Shown here: positions 49,390 through 60,649 of the stretch, in pieces | Numbering within the stretch: position 1 is the stretch's first letter | How the letters are laid out: every line of letters starts with the position of its first letter | Assembly (NCBI RefSeq): GCF_029542625.1 | Contig: NZ_CP120733.1 | Coordinates: forward strand, 3,968,001 to 4,032,000 | Direction: 5' to 3' | Source of the DNA: Tepidibacter hydrothermalis | Lineage (GTDB): Bacteria > Bacillota > Clostridia > Peptostreptococcales > Peptostreptococcaceae | DNA length: 64,000 bases | Notes under the pieces: model-generated | Seen by the model: the letters and a program-made list of their open reading frames with translations, nothing else | Databases searched by the model: none | What the model was told of the DNA's origin: nothing | Made by a program: the position numbers and the translations under genes

Positions 49390-50220
49390 ATGGCTATTAA
49401 AAAGTTTAAACCAACTTCTCCTGGATTAAGACAAATGACGGTTTTAGTTTCTGATGAAATAACTAAGCACGAACCGGAAAAATCATTACTTGTTTCTTTA
49501 AAGAAACATTCAGGAAGAAATGCTCATGGTAAAATAACTGTTCGTCATAAAGGTGGCGGATCTAAGAAGAAGTATAGAATAATAGATTTTAAAAGAAATA
49601 AAGACGGTGTTCCTGCGAAAGTTACTGCAGTTGAATACGATCCAAACAGAACAGCTAACATAGCATTATTAGCTTATGCTGATGGAGAAAAAACATATAT
49701 ATTAGCACCTAACGGAATTAAGGTTGGAGATATTTTAATGTCAGGTGAGAATGCAGATATAAAAGTGGGAAATGCTTTAGTATTAAAAGATATCCCAGTT
49801 GGTACTTTAGTACACAACATCGAATTAAAAGTTGGAAAAGGTGGACAAATAGTAAGATCTGCTGGAGCTTCAGCTCAGTTAATGGCTAAAGAAGGAAAGC
49901 ATGCTCTTTTAAGATTACCATCTGGAGAAATGAGATATGTTAATATCAACTGTAGAGCTACAATAGGACAAGTTGGAAACTTAGAACACTTCAACGTAAC
50001 TATAGGTAAAGCAGGAAGAAAGAGACATATGGGAATTAGACCAACAGTAAGAGGATCTGTAATGAACCCTTGCGACCATCCACACGGAGGAGGAGAAGGT
50101 AGAGCACCAATCGGTAGACCGTCACCGGTTACACCTTGGGGTAAACCAGCTCTTGGATACAAAACTCGTAAGAAAAACAAAGCTTCTGATAAATTAATAG
50201 TATCAAGAAGAAAGAAATAA
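49390..50220 (+). CDS. rplB: 50S ribosomal protein L2
   Basis: The 276-aa L2 carries [16 protein letters not shown], the [12 protein letters not shown] segment and the C-terminal [19 protein letters not shown] loop near the peptidyl-transferase centre. AAGGAGGGAA precedes the ATG. Confidence 0.98.
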   Translation: MAIKKFKPTSPGLRQMTVLVSDEITKHEPEKSLLVSLKKHSGRNAHGKITVRHKGGGSKKKYRIIDFKRNKDGVPAKVTAVEYDPNRTANIALLAYADGEKTYILAPNGIKVGDILMSGENADIKVGNALVLKDIPVGTLVHNIELKVGKGGQIVRSAGASAQLMAKEGKHALLRLPSGEMRYVNINCRATIGQVGNLEHFNVTIGKAGRKRHMGIRPTVRGSVMNPCDHPHGGGEGRAPIGRPSPVTPWGKPALGYKTRKKNKASDKLIVSRRKK

Positions 50221-50255
50221 TAAACACTAATAAGTAATGGGAAGGAGGAAAGCAA

Positions 50256-50537
50256 ATGGGAAGATCAGCTAAAAAAGGACCTTTTGTTCACCCACGTCTT
50301 CTTAAGAAGATAGAAGCTATGAATGCTGCAAATGAGAAAAAAGTTATAAAGACTTGGTCAAGAGCATCAACTATATTTCCTCAAATGGTAGAACATACTA
50401 TAGCTGTACATGATGGTAGAAAACACGTACCAGTTTATGTAACAGAAGACATGGTAGGACATAAATTAGGAGAATTTGCTCCAACAAGAACTTTTAAAGG
50501 ACACAAAGACGACGAAAAGTCTTCAAAGAGAAAATAG
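50256..50537 (+). CDS. rpsS: 30S ribosomal protein S19
   Basis: The 93-aa S19 reads [19 protein letters not shown] and includes the typical [11 protein letters not shown]-like stretch as [32 protein letters not shown] upstream. Confidence 0.97.
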   Translation: MGRSAKKGPFVHPRLLKKIEAMNAANEKKVIKTWSRASTIFPQMVEHTIAVHDGRKHVPVYVTEDMVGHKLGEFAPTRTFKGHKDDEKSSKRK

Positions 50538-50566
50538 TCCATTTATAATGGGAGGAGGTAATCGCT

Positions 50567-50899
50567 GTGGAAGCTAGAGCAACTGCTAAATATATACGTA
50601 TAGCACCAAGAAAAGCAGGTCAAGTAGCTGATATTGTTAGAGGAAAGAATGTAAACGAAGCCTTAGCAATATTAAAGTATACGCCAAAAGTTGCTGCGCC
50701 AGTAATAGCTAAGGTTGTAAAATCTGCAATGGCTAATGCTGAGAACAATTACAATATGGACGTAGATAAGTTATATGTTGCGGAAGTATTTGCAAACCAA
50801 GGCCCTACAATGAAGAGATTCATGCCAAGAGCTATGGGAAGAGCTACAACTATTAGAAAAAGAACAAGTCATATAGAGGTAGTATTAAAAGAAAGATAA
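50567..50899 (+). CDS. rplV: 50S ribosomal protein L22
   Basis: The 110-aa L22 starts at GTG after GGGAGGAGG. Conserved parts are [18 protein letters not shown] and the tunnel loop [21 protein letters not shown]. Confidence 0.97.
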   Translation: MEARATAKYIRIAPRKAGQVADIVRGKNVNEALAILKYTPKVAAPVIAKVVKSAMANAENNYNMDVDKLYVAEVFANQGPTMKRFMPRAMGRATTIRKRTSHIEVVLKER

Positions 50900-50925
50900 A
50901 TTAAGTTATAAAAGGAGGGAAATCA

Positions 50926-51669
50926 ATGGGTCAAAAGGTTAACCCACACGGCTTTAGAGTCGGAGTGATAAAGGACTGGGATTCTAGATGGTTCGCTGAT
51001 AAAAAAGATTTCGGTGCTTTTATATTAGAAGATCATACTATACGTAAATTCTTAAAAAATAAATTAAACACATCTGGAATTTCTAAAATAGAAATTGAAA
51101 GAGCTGCTAACAAACTTAGATTACACTTATCTGTTGCTAAACCAGGAATGGTAATCGGTAGAGGTGGATCTGGAATAGAAGCTTTAAAAGCTGAATTAGA
51201 AAAAATGACTAAGAAAAATGTTTATATAAACATTATAGAAGTTAAGCGTCCAGAAAAAGAAGCTCAATTAATAGCAGAAAATATAGCTTTAGCAATTGAA
51301 AGAAGGGTATCTTTCAGAAGAGCTATGAAGCAAGCTATGCAAAGAGCTATGAGATCAGGAGCTAAAGGTATAAAAGTTTCTGCATCTGGTAGACTTGGTG
51401 GAGCGGAAATGGCTAGAACTGAAGGATATAGTGAAGGAAATGTACCACTTCAAACTTTAAGAGCTGATATAGCTTATGGATTCGCTGAATCAAACACAAC
51501 TTATGGTAAAATAGGAATCAAAGTTTGGGTTTGTAACGGAGAAGTTCTTCCATCAAAAAATGGTTTTACACCAAGAGCGATAGAAGAAAAACAAGATAGA
51601 AAAAGAAGAGATAATAGAAGAGATAACAGAAACAATAGATCTCAAAGATCTCAAAAGAAAGAGGCTTAA
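50926..51669 (+). CDS. rpsC: 30S ribosomal protein S3
   Basis: The 247-aa S3 has [18 protein letters not shown], a KH domain with [10 protein letters not shown] and the C-terminal [12 protein letters not shown] region. The last 25 residues are an Arg/Asn/Ser-rich, disordered tail ([20 protein letters not shown]). Confidence 0.97.
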   Translation: MGQKVNPHGFRVGVIKDWDSRWFADKKDFGAFILEDHTIRKFLKNKLNTSGISKIEIERAANKLRLHLSVAKPGMVIGRGGSGIEALKAELEKMTKKNVYINIIEVKRPEKEAQLIAENIALAIERRVSFRRAMKQAMQRAMRSGAKGIKVSASGRLGGAEMARTEGYSEGNVPLQTLRADIAYGFAESNTTYGKIGIKVWVCNGEVLPSKNGFTPRAIEEKQDRKRRDNRRDNRNNRSQRSQKKEA

Positions 51670-51700
51670 TAAGTAGATATTAAGGAAGGAGGAAATGCTC

Positions 51701-52144
51701 ATGTTAATGCCTAAAAGAGTAAAGCGTCGTAGAGTTCACAGAGGTAAAATGTCTGGTCAAGCTCATAAAGGTAATAAAGTTACTTATGGAGAGTTCGGAT
51801 TAGTAGCATTAGAGCCAGCATGGATAACTTCTAATCAAATAGAAGCTGCCAGAATCGCTATGACAAGATATATAAAAAGAGGGGGAAAAGTTTGGATAAA
51901 GATATTCCCTCATAAGCCAGTAACTAGAAAACCAGCAGAAACTCGTATGGGAGCCGGAAAAGGATCACCAGAATATTGGGTGGCTGTAGTTAAACCTGGT
52001 AGAGTAATGTTTGAACTTGCAGGAGTTCCAGAAGAGAAAGCTAGAGAAGCTATGAGACTTGCTATGCATAAGCTTCCTGTTAAATGTAAATTTGTTATGC
52101 GTGAAGAAACTGAAGTAAAGGGTGGTGAAGCGGATGAAAGCTAA
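51701..52144 (+). CDS. rplP: 50S ribosomal protein L16
   Basis: The 147-aa L16 starts at ATG 51701 ([15 protein letters not shown]) as in the family; an ATG six bases upstream lies on the ribosome-binding side. [22 protein letters not shown] is typical. Its end overlaps rpmC by 11 bp. Confidence 0.97.
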   Translation: MLMPKRVKRRRVHRGKMSGQAHKGNKVTYGEFGLVALEPAWITSNQIEAARIAMTRYIKRGGKVWIKIFPHKPVTRKPAETRMGAGKGSPEYWVAVVKPGRVMFELAGVPEEKAREAMRLAMHKLPVKCKFVMREETEVKGGEADES

Positions 52145-52337
52145 AGAGTTAAGAGAAATGACTAGCTCAGAGTTAAATCAAAAGATAAATGAATTTAAAA
52201 GTGAATTATTTAGCTTAAGATTCCAATTAGCTACAGGACAACTTGAAAATACATCTAGAGTTAAATTCGTTAGAAAAGATATAGCTAGAGTAAAGACCAT
52301 CCTTATAGAAAGAGAACTAGAAGAATCTAGAGCTTAG
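52134..52337 (+). CDS. rpmC: 50S ribosomal protein L29
   Basis: The 67-aa two-helix L29 starts at ATG 52134 ([14 protein letters not shown]), inside the end of rplP, after GGTGGTGAAG. The conserved [28 protein letters not shown] is seen. Confidence 0.96.
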   Translation: MKAKELREMTSSELNQKINEFKSELFSLRFQLATGQLENTSRVKFVRKDIARVKTILIERELEESRA

Positions 52338-52364
52338 TAGCTTAAAAGAAGGGAGGCTCTCAAT

Positions 52365-52619
52365 ATGGAAAGAGGAAGTAGAAAAGTTAGAATAGGCCGT
52401 GTTGTAAGTGACAAAATGGATAAAACTATGGTTGTTGCTGTAGAAGAGTTCGTTCGTCATCCATTATACGGAAAAGCTGTAAAAAGAACTAAGAAATTTA
52501 AAGCTCATGATGAGCAAAATGTATGCAAAATTGGAGATAGAGTAAAAATAATGGAAACTAGACCTTTATCAAAAGATAAGAGATTTAGATTAGTTGAAGT
52601 TATAGAGCAAGCTAAATAA
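52365..52619 (+). CDS. rpsQ: 30S ribosomal protein S17
   Basis: The 84-aa S17 (OB fold) contains [17 protein letters not shown] and the C-terminal [27 protein letters not shown] upstream. Confidence 0.97.
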   Translation: MERGSRKVRIGRVVSDKMDKTMVVAVEEFVRHPLYGKAVKRTKKFKAHDEQNVCKIGDRVKIMETRPLSKDKRFRLVEVIEQAK

Positions 52620-52644
52620 TACAGGCGAAAAGGAGGGATTATGA

Positions 52645-53013
52645 ATGATACAACAGGAGACACGTTTGAAAGTTGCTGATAATTCAGGTGCTAAAGAACT
52701 ATTATGTATACGTGTTTTAGGCGGAAGTGGAAGAAAATATGCAAACGTTGGAGATGTAGTAGTTGCTACTGTTAAAAGTGCAACACCTGGTGGAGTTGTA
52801 AAAAAAGGTAAGGTTGTTAAAGCTGTAGTAGTAAGAACTAAGCAAGGTCTAAGACGTAAAGACGGTAGTTATATAACATTTGATGAAAATGCTGCTGTTA
52901 TAATAAAAGACGATAATACTCCTATGGGAACTCGTATCTTCGGGCCTGTTGCAAGAGAGTTAAGAGACAAAGATTTCATGAAGATAGTTTCTCTTGCTCC
53001 AGAGGTACTATAA
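52645..53013 (+). CDS. rplN: 50S ribosomal protein L14
   Basis: The 122-aa L14 begins [22 protein letters not shown] and ends [12 protein letters not shown]. Length and sequence are standard. Confidence 0.98.
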   Translation: MIQQETRLKVADNSGAKELLCIRVLGGSGRKYANVGDVVVATVKSATPGGVVKKGKVVKAVVVRTKQGLRRKDGSYITFDENAAVIIKDDNTPMGTRIFGPVARELRDKDFMKIVSLAPEVL

Positions 53014-53033
53014 TTAAGGAGGTGCAATAGAGG

Positions 53034-53345
53034 ATGATGCGCGTAAAAAAAGATGATACTGTTGTTGTTATATCGGGAAAAGATAAAGGCAAAAAAGGTA
53101 AAGTCGTAAAGGTTTTCACTAAGACAGATAAAGTAATAGTTGAAGGTGTAAACATGGCTACAAAACACCAAAAGCCTAACGCTAAAGTGCAACAAGGTGG
53201 AATTATACATCAAGAAGCACCTATACATGTTTCAAACGTTATGTTATTTGACGCTAAAGAAGGTAAAGGTGTAAGAGTAGGATTCAAAACATTAGAAGAT
53301 GGAACAAAAGTAAGAGTGTCTAGAAAGAGCGGAGACGAAATATAA
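53034..53345 (+). CDS. rplX: 50S ribosomal protein L24
   Basis: The 102-103-aa L24 has the KOW motif [22 protein letters not shown]. Two adjacent ATG codons (53034, 53037) are both possible; AAGGAGGTG lies 14 bp upstream. Confidence 0.96.
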   Translation: MMRVKKDDTVVVISGKDKGKKGKVVKVFTKTDKVIVEGVNMATKHQKPNAKVQQGGIIHQEAPIHVSNVMLFDAKEGKGVRVGFKTLEDGTKVRVSRKSGDEI

Positions 53346-53368
53346 TATCTTGAAAGGAGGTACCAAAA

Positions 53369-53911
53369 GTGGCTTCAAGATTAAAGGAAAAGTACACGAA
53401 AGAAGTTGCTCCAGCATTAATGGAGAAATTCACATATAAGAATGTTATGGAGATACCTAAACTTGAAAAAGTTGTAATAAACATGGGTATTGGTAACGCA
53501 AAAGAGAATGCAAAAGAATTAGAAGCAGCGATTGCAGAATTAGAAATGATAAGTGGTCAAAAGCCTGTTACTACTAAAGCAAAAAAATCTGTTGCAAACT
53601 TCAAATTAAGAGAAGGAATGCCAGTTGGTGCTAAAGTAACATTAAGAGGAGATAAAATGCATCACTTTGTTGATAAATTATTCAACATTTCTTTACCAAG
53701 AGTTAGAGACTTCAGAGGAGTTAATCCTAATTCATTTGATGGAAGAGGAAACTATGCACTTGGAATTAAAGAGCAATTAATTTATCCAGAAATAGAATAT
53801 GATAAAGTTGATAAAGTTAGAGGTATGGATATCATATTTGTTACTAGTGCTAAGAATGATGAGCAAGCACGTGAATTATTAAAATTATTAGGAATGCCAT
53901 ATTCTAAGTAA
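53369..53911 (+). CDS. rplE: 50S ribosomal protein L5
   Basis: The 180-aa L5 starts at GTG after AAAGGAGGTAC. Conserved features: [38 protein letters not shown] and the 5S-contact end with [15 protein letters not shown]. Confidence 0.97.
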   Translation: MASRLKEKYTKEVAPALMEKFTYKNVMEIPKLEKVVINMGIGNAKENAKELEAAIAELEMISGQKPVTTKAKKSVANFKLREGMPVGAKVTLRGDKMHHFVDKLFNISLPRVRDFRGVNPNSFDGRGNYALGIKEQLIYPEIEYDKVDKVRGMDIIFVTSAKNDEQARELLKLLGMPYSK

Positions 53912-53928
53912 TCAAAGGAGGGATTCCA

Positions 53929-54114
53929 ATGGCTAGAAAAGCTATGGTTGTGAAACAACAAAGAAAGCAAAAGTATAAAACTAGAGAATATACTAGATGT
54001 AGTATATGTGGTAGACCACATTCTGTTTTAAGAAAATTCGGCATATGTCGTATATGCTTTAGAGAACTAGCTCATAAAGGAGAAATACCTGGAGTTAGAA
54101 AAGCAAGCTGGTAA
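53929..54114 (+). CDS. rpsN: 30S ribosomal protein S14, type Z (zinc)
   Basis: The 61-aa short S14 has two CxxC pairs (CSIC and CRIC), the zinc-binding type Z. Followed by rpsH after 22 bp. Confidence 0.97.
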   Translation: MARKAMVVKQQRKQKYKTREYTRCSICGRPHSVLRKFGICRICFRELAHKGEIPGVRKASW

Positions 54115-54136
54115 GATATGAAAGGAGGTCAGAACT

Positions 54137-54535
54137 ATGACAATGACAGATCCAATAGCGGATATGCTAACACGTATAAGAAATGCTAATACAGTTAAAC
54201 ATGAGACTGTTGACATACCTGCTTCAAATATAAAAAAAGAAATAGCTAGAATTCTGTTAGAAGAAGGATTTATAAAAGGCTATGATGTAATAGAAGATGC
54301 TAAGCAAGGAATAATTAGAGCACAATTAAAGTACGGAAAGAACAATGAAAAAGTTATAACTGGAATAAAGAGAATTTCAAAACCAGGAATGAGAGTTTAT
54401 GCTGCTAAAGATGAAATACCAAAAGTTTTAAACGGACTTGGAATTTCAATAATATCTACTTCAAAAGGTATAATAACAGATAAACAATCTAGAAAAGAAG
54501 GCGTTGGCGGAGAAGTAATTTGCTACGTTTGGTAA
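54137..54535 (+). CDS. rpsH: 30S ribosomal protein S8
   Basis: The 132-aa S8 begins [14 protein letters not shown] and ends [11 protein letters not shown]. It binds helix 21 of 16S and in E. coli represses the spc operon. The ATG at 54143 (MTDPIAD) is an alternative start. Confidence 0.97.
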   Translation: MTMTDPIADMLTRIRNANTVKHETVDIPASNIKKEIARILLEEGFIKGYDVIEDAKQGIIRAQLKYGKNNEKVITGIKRISKPGMRVYAAKDEIPKVLNGLGISIISTSKGIITDKQSRKEGVGGEVICYVW

Positions 54536-54564
54536 TATAAAGAACGCTGCAAGGAGGTGTAGAT

Positions 54565-55104
54565 ATGTCAAGAATAGGTATTAAGCCAATTGAAATAGCT
54601 GAAGGCGTAGACGTTATAATAGGAGAAGAAAACCTTATAACTGTTAAAGGCCCTAAAGGAGAACTTACAAAAAAGTTTGTAGAGGATTTAAAAATAACTA
54701 AAGAAGATAATTCTATAGTAGTTGAAAGACCTACGAACAATAAAAGACATAGATCTTTACACGGATTAACTAGAACACTTATAGCTAATATGGTTGAAGG
54801 TGTAACTAAAGGATATGAGAAGAAATTAGAGTTAGTTGGTGTAGGATACAGAGCTCAAAAACAAGGTAAAAAATTAGTTATGAGTTTAGGATTTTCACAT
54901 CCAGTAGAAATGGAAGATCCAGAAGGCGTAGTAACTGAAACTCCTAATCAAACTGAAATAACAGTTAAAGGTATAGATAAGCAATTAGTAGGTAACTATG
55001 CTGCTAAGATAAGAGCTTGGAGAAAGCCAGAGCCATACAAAGGCAAGGGAGTTAAATACGTTGGAGAAGTTATAAGACGTAAAGAAGGAAAAACAGGTAA
55101 GTAA
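54565..55104 (+). CDS. rplF: 50S ribosomal protein L6
   Basis: The 179-aa L6 contains two related domains and the C-terminal signature [32 protein letters not shown] upstream. Confidence 0.97.
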   Translation: MSRIGIKPIEIAEGVDVIIGEENLITVKGPKGELTKKFVEDLKITKEDNSIVVERPTNNKRHRSLHGLTRTLIANMVEGVTKGYEKKLELVGVGYRAQKQGKKLVMSLGFSHPVEMEDPEGVVTETPNQTEITVKGIDKQLVGNYAAKIRAWRKPEPYKGKGVKYVGEVIRRKEGKTGK

Positions 55105-55136
55105 AAAAAATCTATAATAGAAAGGAGTGAATATGA

Positions 55137-55505
55137 GTGTTCAAAAAAGTAAATAAAAATGAGAACAGACTTCAAAGACACAAAAGAGTTCGTAAGAAAA
55201 TTCATGGAAGCTCTGAAACACCAAGAGTAAATGTATTTAGAAGTAATTCTAATATTTATGCTCAAATAATAGATGATGTTAATGCATGTACTTTAATTGC
55301 AGCTTCTTCTCTTGAAGCAGAAGTTAAAGGTGCTGTTAAGAACACTGGAAACAAAGAAGCTGCTAAGCTTGTAGGTAAACTATTAGCTAAGAAAGCATTA
55401 GATAAAGGAATTAAAGAAGTTGTATTTGATCGTGGTGGATACATTTATCATGGTAGAGTAAAAGAATTAGCAGAGGGAGCTAGAGAAGGCGGCCTTGAGT
55501 TTTAA
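55137..55505 (+). CDS. rplR: 50S ribosomal protein L18
   Basis: The 122-aa L18 starts at GTG 55137 ([21 protein letters not shown]), with AAAGGAGTGA at 55121. Between that site and the GTG lies an out-of-frame ATG (55133) opening a 7-codon frame that overlaps the start. 5S-binding regions and the C-terminal [11 protein letters not shown] are typical. Confidence 0.96.
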   Translation: MFKKVNKNENRLQRHKRVRKKIHGSSETPRVNVFRSNSNIYAQIIDDVNACTLIAASSLEAEVKGAVKNTGNKEAAKLVGKLLAKKALDKGIKEVVFDRGGYIYHGRVKELAEGAREGGLEF

Positions 55506-55522
55506 TAAAAGGAGGGAAATAA

Positions 55523-56029
55523 ATGCTTCGTAAACCGATAGATGCAAGACAACTTGACTTAAAAGAAAAAGTTGTTCAAATAAGACGTGTTACTAAGGTT
55601 GTTAAAGGTGGTAGAAACTTTAGATTTGCTGCTTTAGTAATAGTTGGAGATGAAAACGGATACGTAGGATTAGGTACTGGTAAAGCTATGGAAGTACCTG
55701 ATGCTATAAAAAAAGCAATAGATGATGCTAAGAAGAATTTAATTCGTGTACCTATGGTTGGAACTACAATTCCTCACCAAGTAAAAGGTCACTTTGGTGC
55801 AGGTAATATATTAATAATGCCAGCACAAGAAGGTACAGGAGTTATCGCTGGAGGACCTGTTCGTGCGGTTCTTGAGCTTGCTGGATTAAAAGACGTTAGA
55901 GCTAAATCTTTAGGATCTAACAATGCTAGAAATATGGTAAATGCTACTATAGAAGGACTTAAGTCTCTAAGAACTGCTGAAGATATAGCAAAACTTAGAG
56001 GTAAAAAAGTTGAAGACCTTCTAGGATAA
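55523..56029 (+). CDS. rpsE: 30S ribosomal protein S5
   Basis: The 168-aa S5 has [30 protein letters not shown] and the [18 protein letters not shown] segment. AAGGAGGGAAA upstream. rpmD follows after 12 bp. Confidence 0.97.
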   Translation: MLRKPIDARQLDLKEKVVQIRRVTKVVKGGRNFRFAALVIVGDENGYVGLGTGKAMEVPDAIKKAIDDAKKNLIRVPMVGTTIPHQVKGHFGAGNILIMPAQEGTGVIAGGPVRAVLELAGLKDVRAKSLGSNNARNMVNATIEGLKSLRTAEDIAKLRGKKVEDLLG

Positions 56030-56041
56030 GGAGGTATTTAA

Positions 56042-56215
56042 ATGGCTAATTTAAAAATAAAGTTAGTAAAGGGAATAATAGGAACTAATCCTAAACAAAG
56101 AAAAACAGTTGAGGCTCTTGGTCTTAGAAAAAGACATCAAGTAGTTGAGCAGCCAGATAATCCTCAAACAAGAGGAATGATCAAGATAGTAGAACATTTA
56201 GTAGAAGTTAAGTAA
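56042..56215 (+). CDS. rpmD: 50S ribosomal protein L30
   Basis: The 57-aa L30 reads as [20 protein letters not shown] followed by [12 protein letters not shown] and ends [16 protein letters not shown] after AAGGAGGT that overlaps the end of rpsE. Confidence 0.96.
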   Translation: MANLKIKLVKGIIGTNPKQRKTVEALGLRKRHQVVEQPDNPQTRGMIKIVEHLVEVK

Positions 56216-56245
56216 TATATAACATAAAAAGAAGGAGGTGTAATC

Positions 56246-56689
56246 ATGAAATTACATGAGTTAAGACCTGCTGAAGGCGCTGTTAAAAACAGAAAAAGAC
56301 TAGGAAGAGGAACTGCGACTGGTCAAGGTAAAACTTCTGGACGTGGACAAAAAGGACAAAACTCTCGTTCTGGTGGAGGAGTAAGACCAGGATTTGAGGG
56401 AGGCCAAATGCCTATCTATAGAAGACTTCCAAAAAGAGGTTTCACTAATGTATTTAAGAAGGTTTACGCTTTAGTAAATGTAGAAAGATTAAATGCATTT
56501 GAGAACGGTACTGAAATAACTCCAGAAATCCTTAAAGAAAAAGGAATAATCAGAAAGATTGAAAAAGATGGAGTTAAGATATTAGGTGAAGGTAAATTAG
56601 ATGTAAACGTAACTGTTAAAGCTAATAAATTCACTAAATCAGCTATTGAAAAAATAGAAGCTGCTGGAGGAAAGGTAGAGGTGATCTAA
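56246..56689 (+). CDS. rplO: 50S ribosomal protein L15
   Basis: The 147-aa L15 has the Gly/Arg-rich N-terminus ([19 protein letters not shown]) followed by [15 protein letters not shown]. secY starts on the next base. Confidence 0.97.
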   Translation: MKLHELRPAEGAVKNRKRLGRGTATGQGKTSGRGQKGQNSRSGGGVRPGFEGGQMPIYRRLPKRGFTNVFKKVYALVNVERLNAFENGTEITPEILKEKGIIRKIEKDGVKILGEGKLDVNVTVKANKFTKSAIEKIEAAGGKVEVI

Positions 56690-57958
56690 GTGCTATCTAC
56701 CTTGAAAAATGCTTGGAAAATTCCTGATTTAAGAAAAAGAATTCTATATACTTTAATGATGATTGTTGTATTTAGAATTGGATCTTCAATACCTGTACCT
56801 GGCGTAGATATAGACTATATTAAGAAGGTAGTTGACCAAGCGGGTCTTCTTTCCTTCTATGATTTAGTAGCGGGAGGAGCTTTTAGACAATTTACTATAT
56901 TTGCTTTAAGTATAACCCCTTATATAACAGCATCAATAATAGTGCAGTTATTAACTATAGCTATACCAAGTCTTGAGGAATTGAGTAAATCAGGCGAAGA
57001 AGGAAGAAAAAAGATGGTTCAATACACAAGATATGGAACCATTATTTTAGCGTTAATTCAAGCTACAGGAATAAGTGTAGGTTTGTTTAGAGGAGCATTA
57101 ATATCTAAGGATATATTCTCTATAACAACAGTAATACTTACTTTAACTGCAGGAACATCGTTCTTAATGTGGTTAGGTGAAAAAATTACTGAAAAAGGTA
57201 TAGGTAATGGAATATCTCTTATAATATTTATAGGTATTATATCAAGAGTTCCAGGTTCCTTTATTCAGACGTATAAATTATTTTCAGAAAACCAAATAAA
57301 TGTTATACAACTTATTATATTTGCAGCTGTAGCTATAGCTATAATCGTAGGAGTAATAGCTATACAACAAGGATCAAGAAAGATACCTGTACAGTATGCG
57401 AAAAGAGTAGTAGGAAGAAAAATGTATGGAGGACAAAGCACACATATACCAATGAAAGTGAATCAAGCAGGTGTTATTCCAGTTATATTTGCAGTTTCGC
57501 TTTTAGCATTTCCTCAAACATTATCATTATTCCTAAAGGGAGATTTTCAAGCCTTTATAACTAAATGGTTCTCGCCAAGTGGAAGTCCGGGAGTTTGGAT
57601 ATATATAGGTGTAGAAGCGTTATTGATAATCTTCTTTACTTATTTTTATACAGCAGTTACATTCAATGTAGAAGAGATTGCTAATAATATGAAAAACTAT
57701 GGAGGTTTTATTCCGGGAATAAGACCTGGTAAGCCTACAGAAGAGTATCTAAACAAAGTACTTACAAGACTTACATTAGTAGGATCTATATTCTTAGCTG
57801 CAATAGCAGTACTTCCAACTTTGATACTGCAATTAGGTAGTATTCCATTTAGGTTTGGAGGAACTTCTCTATTAATAGTAGTAGGAGTTGCACTTGAGAC
57901 GATGAAACAAGTAGAAGCTCAAATGTTGATGAGACATTATCAAGGCTTCTTAAAATAG
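56690..57958 (+). CDS. secY: Preprotein translocase subunit SecY
   Basis: The 422-aa channel protein starts at GTG immediately after the rplO stop, with GAGGTGA inside rplO. Ten hydrophobic segments are predicted by eye. Typical segments are the plug-region VPGVDIDYI, ALSITPYITASIIVQLL and GGFIPGIRPGKPTEEYL. It forms SecYEG with secE at 31343. Confidence 0.97.
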   Translation: MLSTLKNAWKIPDLRKRILYTLMMIVVFRIGSSIPVPGVDIDYIKKVVDQAGLLSFYDLVAGGAFRQFTIFALSITPYITASIIVQLLTIAIPSLEELSKSGEEGRKKMVQYTRYGTIILALIQATGISVGLFRGALISKDIFSITTVILTLTAGTSFLMWLGEKITEKGIGNGISLIIFIGIISRVPGSFIQTYKLFSENQINVIQLIIFAAVAIAIIVGVIAIQQGSRKIPVQYAKRVVGRKMYGGQSTHIPMKVNQAGVIPVIFAVSLLAFPQTLSLFLKGDFQAFITKWFSPSGSPGVWIYIGVEALLIIFFTYFYTAVTFNVEEIANNMKNYGGFIPGIRPGKPTEEYLNKVLTRLTLVGSIFLAAIAVLPTLILQLGSIPFRFGGTSLLIVVGVALETMKQVEAQMLMRHYQGFLK

Positions 57959-58012
57959 GAATTGGGGGTAAAAAAATCCCCTGTCCTAAATTTAGTATCG
58001 GAGATGATTGAA

Positions 58013-58663
58013 ATGAAACTTATACTACTTGGACCTCCAGGAGCTGGTAAAGGAACTCAAGCTTCAGAGATCGTAAAGAAATATAATGTACCTCATATAT
58101 CAACTGGAGATATTTTTAGAAAAAATATAAAAGAGGGAACACAACTTGGATTAAAGGCTAAGGAATATATGGATAAAGGACTTTTAGTTCCAGATGAGTT
58201 AGTTGTAGAAATAGTTAAAGATAGACTTTTAGAAGATGATTGTAAAAGTGGATTTTTACTAGATGGTTTTCCAAGAACTGTAGTTCAAGCACAAGCATTA
58301 GACAAAGTGTTAACTGAATCTAATATGAATTTAGATAAGGTTATAAATATACAGGTTGACAAGACTGTATTAGTAGATAGAGCTGTAGGTAGACGTATTT
58401 GTAAAAAATGCGGCGCTACTTTCCATATAAAATATAATCCATCAAATGTTGATGGAAAATGTGATGTTTGTCAAGAAAATTTATACCAACGTGCAGATGA
58501 TAATGAAGAAACTGTATCTAAAAGAATTCAAGTTTATTTAGATCAAACTGAACCTTTAATAGGTTATTATACTAAACAAGGTATAATTAGTACTATTGAT
58601 GGTCAACAATCTATAGATAAAGTTTTCGAAGACATAGCTTTGGCATTAGGAAGTGAAAAGTAA
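58013..58663 (+). CDS. adk: Adenylate kinase
   Basis: The 216-aa kinase starts at ATG 58013 ([17 protein letters not shown]) after CGGAGATGA; a GTG frame at 57962 would add 17 unrelated residues. P-loop GPPGAGKGT and LDGFPRT are present. The LID carries four Cys (CKKC and CDVC), the zinc form of Gram-positive bacteria. Its stop overlaps the map start. Confidence 0.97.
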   Translation: MKLILLGPPGAGKGTQASEIVKKYNVPHISTGDIFRKNIKEGTQLGLKAKEYMDKGLLVPDELVVEIVKDRLLEDDCKSGFLLDGFPRTVVQAQALDKVLTESNMNLDKVINIQVDKTVLVDRAVGRRICKKCGATFHIKYNPSNVDGKCDVCQENLYQRADDNEETVSKRIQVYLDQTEPLIGYYTKQGIISTIDGQQSIDKVFEDIALALGSEK

Positions 58664-59412
58664 TGATTATAATAAAATCTGCTAAAGAAATAGAATTAAT
58701 GAGAGATGCTGGAAAAATTGTAGCTGAAACTCATGAACTATTGAAAGAATCTATAAAACCTGGTGTAACAACTAAGGAATTAGATGAAATAGCAGAAAAA
58801 AATATAAGAAAATATAAAGCAGAGCCTTCATTTAAGGGCTATCATGGATATACAGGATCTGTATGTGCATCTATTAATGAAGAAGTAGTACACGGAATAC
58901 CGTCTTCTTCTACTGTATTAAAAGATGGGGATATAATAAGTGTAGACATAGGAGCTTTTTATAAAGGCTATCACGGAGATGCTGCTAAAACTCATGCTGT
59001 AGGTAATATATCTGATGAAGATAGACGACTTATAGATATAACTAGACAAAGCTTTTATGAAGGAATTAAATTTGCGAAAATTGGATATAGACTTTCGGAC
59101 ATATCGCATGCAGTTCAAACTTATGTAGAAAAGAATAAGTTTTCTATAGTTAGAGACTTTGTAGGACACGGAGTAGGTTCAAAATTACATGAGGACCCTC
59201 AAATACCAAATTACGGACCTGCGGGAAAAGGAATTAGGCTTCAAGAGGGAATGGTATTAGCTATAGAACCTATGGTAAATGCCGGATCATATCATGTAAA
59301 AGTATTAGGTGATGGATGGACAGCTGTAACAATAGATGGTAAAAAATCTGCACATTATGAGCATACTATAGCCATCACTAAAGATGAGCCTTTAATTTTA
59401 ACAAAGCTTTAA
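58663..59412 (+). CDS. map: Methionine aminopeptidase, type I
   Basis: The 249-aa enzyme removes initiator Met. Metal ligands are visible: [16 protein letters not shown] (two Asp), GHGVG (His), and the two Glu in AIEPM and HYEHTIAI. The start overlaps the adk stop by one base. Confidence 0.96.
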   Translation: MIIIKSAKEIELMRDAGKIVAETHELLKESIKPGVTTKELDEIAEKNIRKYKAEPSFKGYHGYTGSVCASINEEVVHGIPSSSTVLKDGDIISVDIGAFYKGYHGDAAKTHAVGNISDEDRRLIDITRQSFYEGIKFAKIGYRLSDISHAVQTYVEKNKFSIVRDFVGHGVGSKLHEDPQIPNYGPAGKGIRLQEGMVLAIEPMVNAGSYHVKVLGDGWTAVTIDGKKSAHYEHTIAITKDEPLILTKL

Positions 59413-59435
59413 TCCGGCTAGAAGAGGTGAAATTA

Positions 59436-59714
59436 GTGCTGTTAAATGATTTAAATGTTGGTCAAGTTGTAATATCTAAATCAGGTAGAGATAAAGATAG
59501 GTTGTTTTTTATCATAAAGATAATAAATGAAGAATATGTCCTAATCGCAGATGGAGATTATAGAAAACTTGATAAAGCAAAATTAAAAAAAGTAAAGCAC
59601 TTGATGAAATATAAATATGCATCGGAAGATATTAGAAACAAAATTTCAAATGAAGAATATATCAATGATGCTTTTTTAAGATATGAGCTGGATAGGTTAA
59701 AGTCGAAGCTTTAA
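59436..59714 (+). CDS. KOW-domain RNA-binding protein (L14e-like)
   Basis: The 92-aa protein opens with [28 protein letters not shown], the KOW fold of L14e/L6e/L27e-type proteins. This small gene is conserved between map and infA in clostridia. GTG 59436 fits GAGGTG at 59424-59429; GTG 59427 overlaps that site. It possibly binds rRNA. Confidence 0.88.
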   Translation: MLLNDLNVGQVVISKSGRDKDRLFFIIKIINEEYVLIADGDYRKLDKAKLKKVKHLMKYKYASEDIRNKISNEEYINDAFLRYELDRLKSKL

Positions 59715-59742
59715 TCTAAGTGATTGGAGGTTTGGATACTTA

Positions 59743-59961
59743 ATGGCAAAAAAAGATGTAATTGAGTTAGAGGGTGTAGTTTTAGAAAACTTACCCAATG
59801 CAACGTTTAAAGTTAAATTAGAAAACGGACATGAGATACTATGCCATCTTTCAGGTAAACTTAGAATGAACTTCATAAGAATACTTGAAGGTGATACAGT
59901 AACTGTAGATATGTCACCGTATGATTTAACTAGAGGTAGAATTACTTGGAGAAAGAAGTAG
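59743..59961 (+). CDS. infA: Translation initiation factor IF-1
   Basis: The 72-aa OB-fold factor has [20 protein letters not shown] and the C-terminal [15 protein letters not shown]. Standard length. Confidence 0.97.
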   Translation: MAKKDVIELEGVVLENLPNATFKVKLENGHEILCHLSGKLRMNFIRILEGDTVTVDMSPYDLTRGRITWRKK

Positions 59962-59990
59962 GCTATACTTTAGTCTAAGGAGGGATCATT

Positions 59991-60104
59991 GTGAAAGTTA
60001 GACCGTCTGTAAAACCAATGTGTGAAAAATGTAAGGTTATAAAAAGAAAAGGAAGAGTAATGGTTATCTGTGAAAATCCTAAACATAAACAAAAACAAGG
60101 TTAA
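59991..60104 (+). CDS. rpmJ: 50S ribosomal protein L36 (zinc form)
   Basis: The 37-aa protein begins at GTG after AAGGAGGG, reads [20 protein letters not shown] and has the third Cys and His in CENPKH, so it is the zinc form. Confidence 0.96.
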   Translation: MKVRPSVKPMCEKCKVIKRKGRVMVICENPKHKQKQG

Positions 60105-60254
60105 TCAGGGCTAGTAATTTAATATTAGATATATTATAATATTAAATTGTGATAATTAAGGGTGTTAAGTACTCAGAATAAACTAGGCCTTCGTGTTTTA
60201 TTTAAAATTATAAAATAGTGAATTAACAATATAAGTTGTAGGAGGTGCAAGAAT
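60105..60254 (+). promoter_or_regulatory. rpmJ-rpsM spacer with perfect 12-bp stem
   Basis: AATTTAATATTA (about 60118-60129) pairs with TAATATTAAATT around an 11-nt AT loop. A GGCCTTCGTG-containing stretch follows. No T-run is present. The position corresponds to the S4-regulated alpha-operon leader of E. coli, but sequence similarity was not seen. Confidence 0.45.
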
Positions 60255-60626
60255 ATGGCAAGAATTGCTGGGGTAGACTTACCAAGAGACAAAAGAGCAG
60301 AAATAGGCTTAACTTATATATTTGGTATAGGTAAAACGACTTCTAACCAAATACTTGAAAAAGCTGGCATAGATGCTAATATAAGAATAAAAGATTTAAC
60401 TGAAGAAGAAGTAAATACATTAAGAAAATTAATAGACTCTGATCAACTTGTTGAAGGAGATTTAAGAAGAGAGATCGCCTTAAACATAAAGAGACTTAGA
60501 GACATTAAATGTTATAGAGGTATTCGTCATATGAGAGGACTTCCATTAAGAGGTCAAAAGACTAAGACAAATGCTAGAACGAGAAAAGGACCGAGAAAGA
60601 CTGTATCTCGTAAGAAGAAAAAATAG
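60255..60626 (+). CDS. rpsM: 30S ribosomal protein S13
   Basis: The 123-aa S13 begins [21 protein letters not shown] and ends with a basic tail ([15 protein letters not shown]). Contacts the P-site tRNA. Confidence 0.97.
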   Translation: MARIAGVDLPRDKRAEIGLTYIFGIGKTTSNQILEKAGIDANIRIKDLTEEEVNTLRKLIDSDQLVEGDLRREIALNIKRLRDIKCYRGIRHMRGLPLRGQKTKTNARTRKGPRKTVSRKKKK

Positions 60627-60649
60627 ATCGTAAGTAAGGAGGGAAAAAA

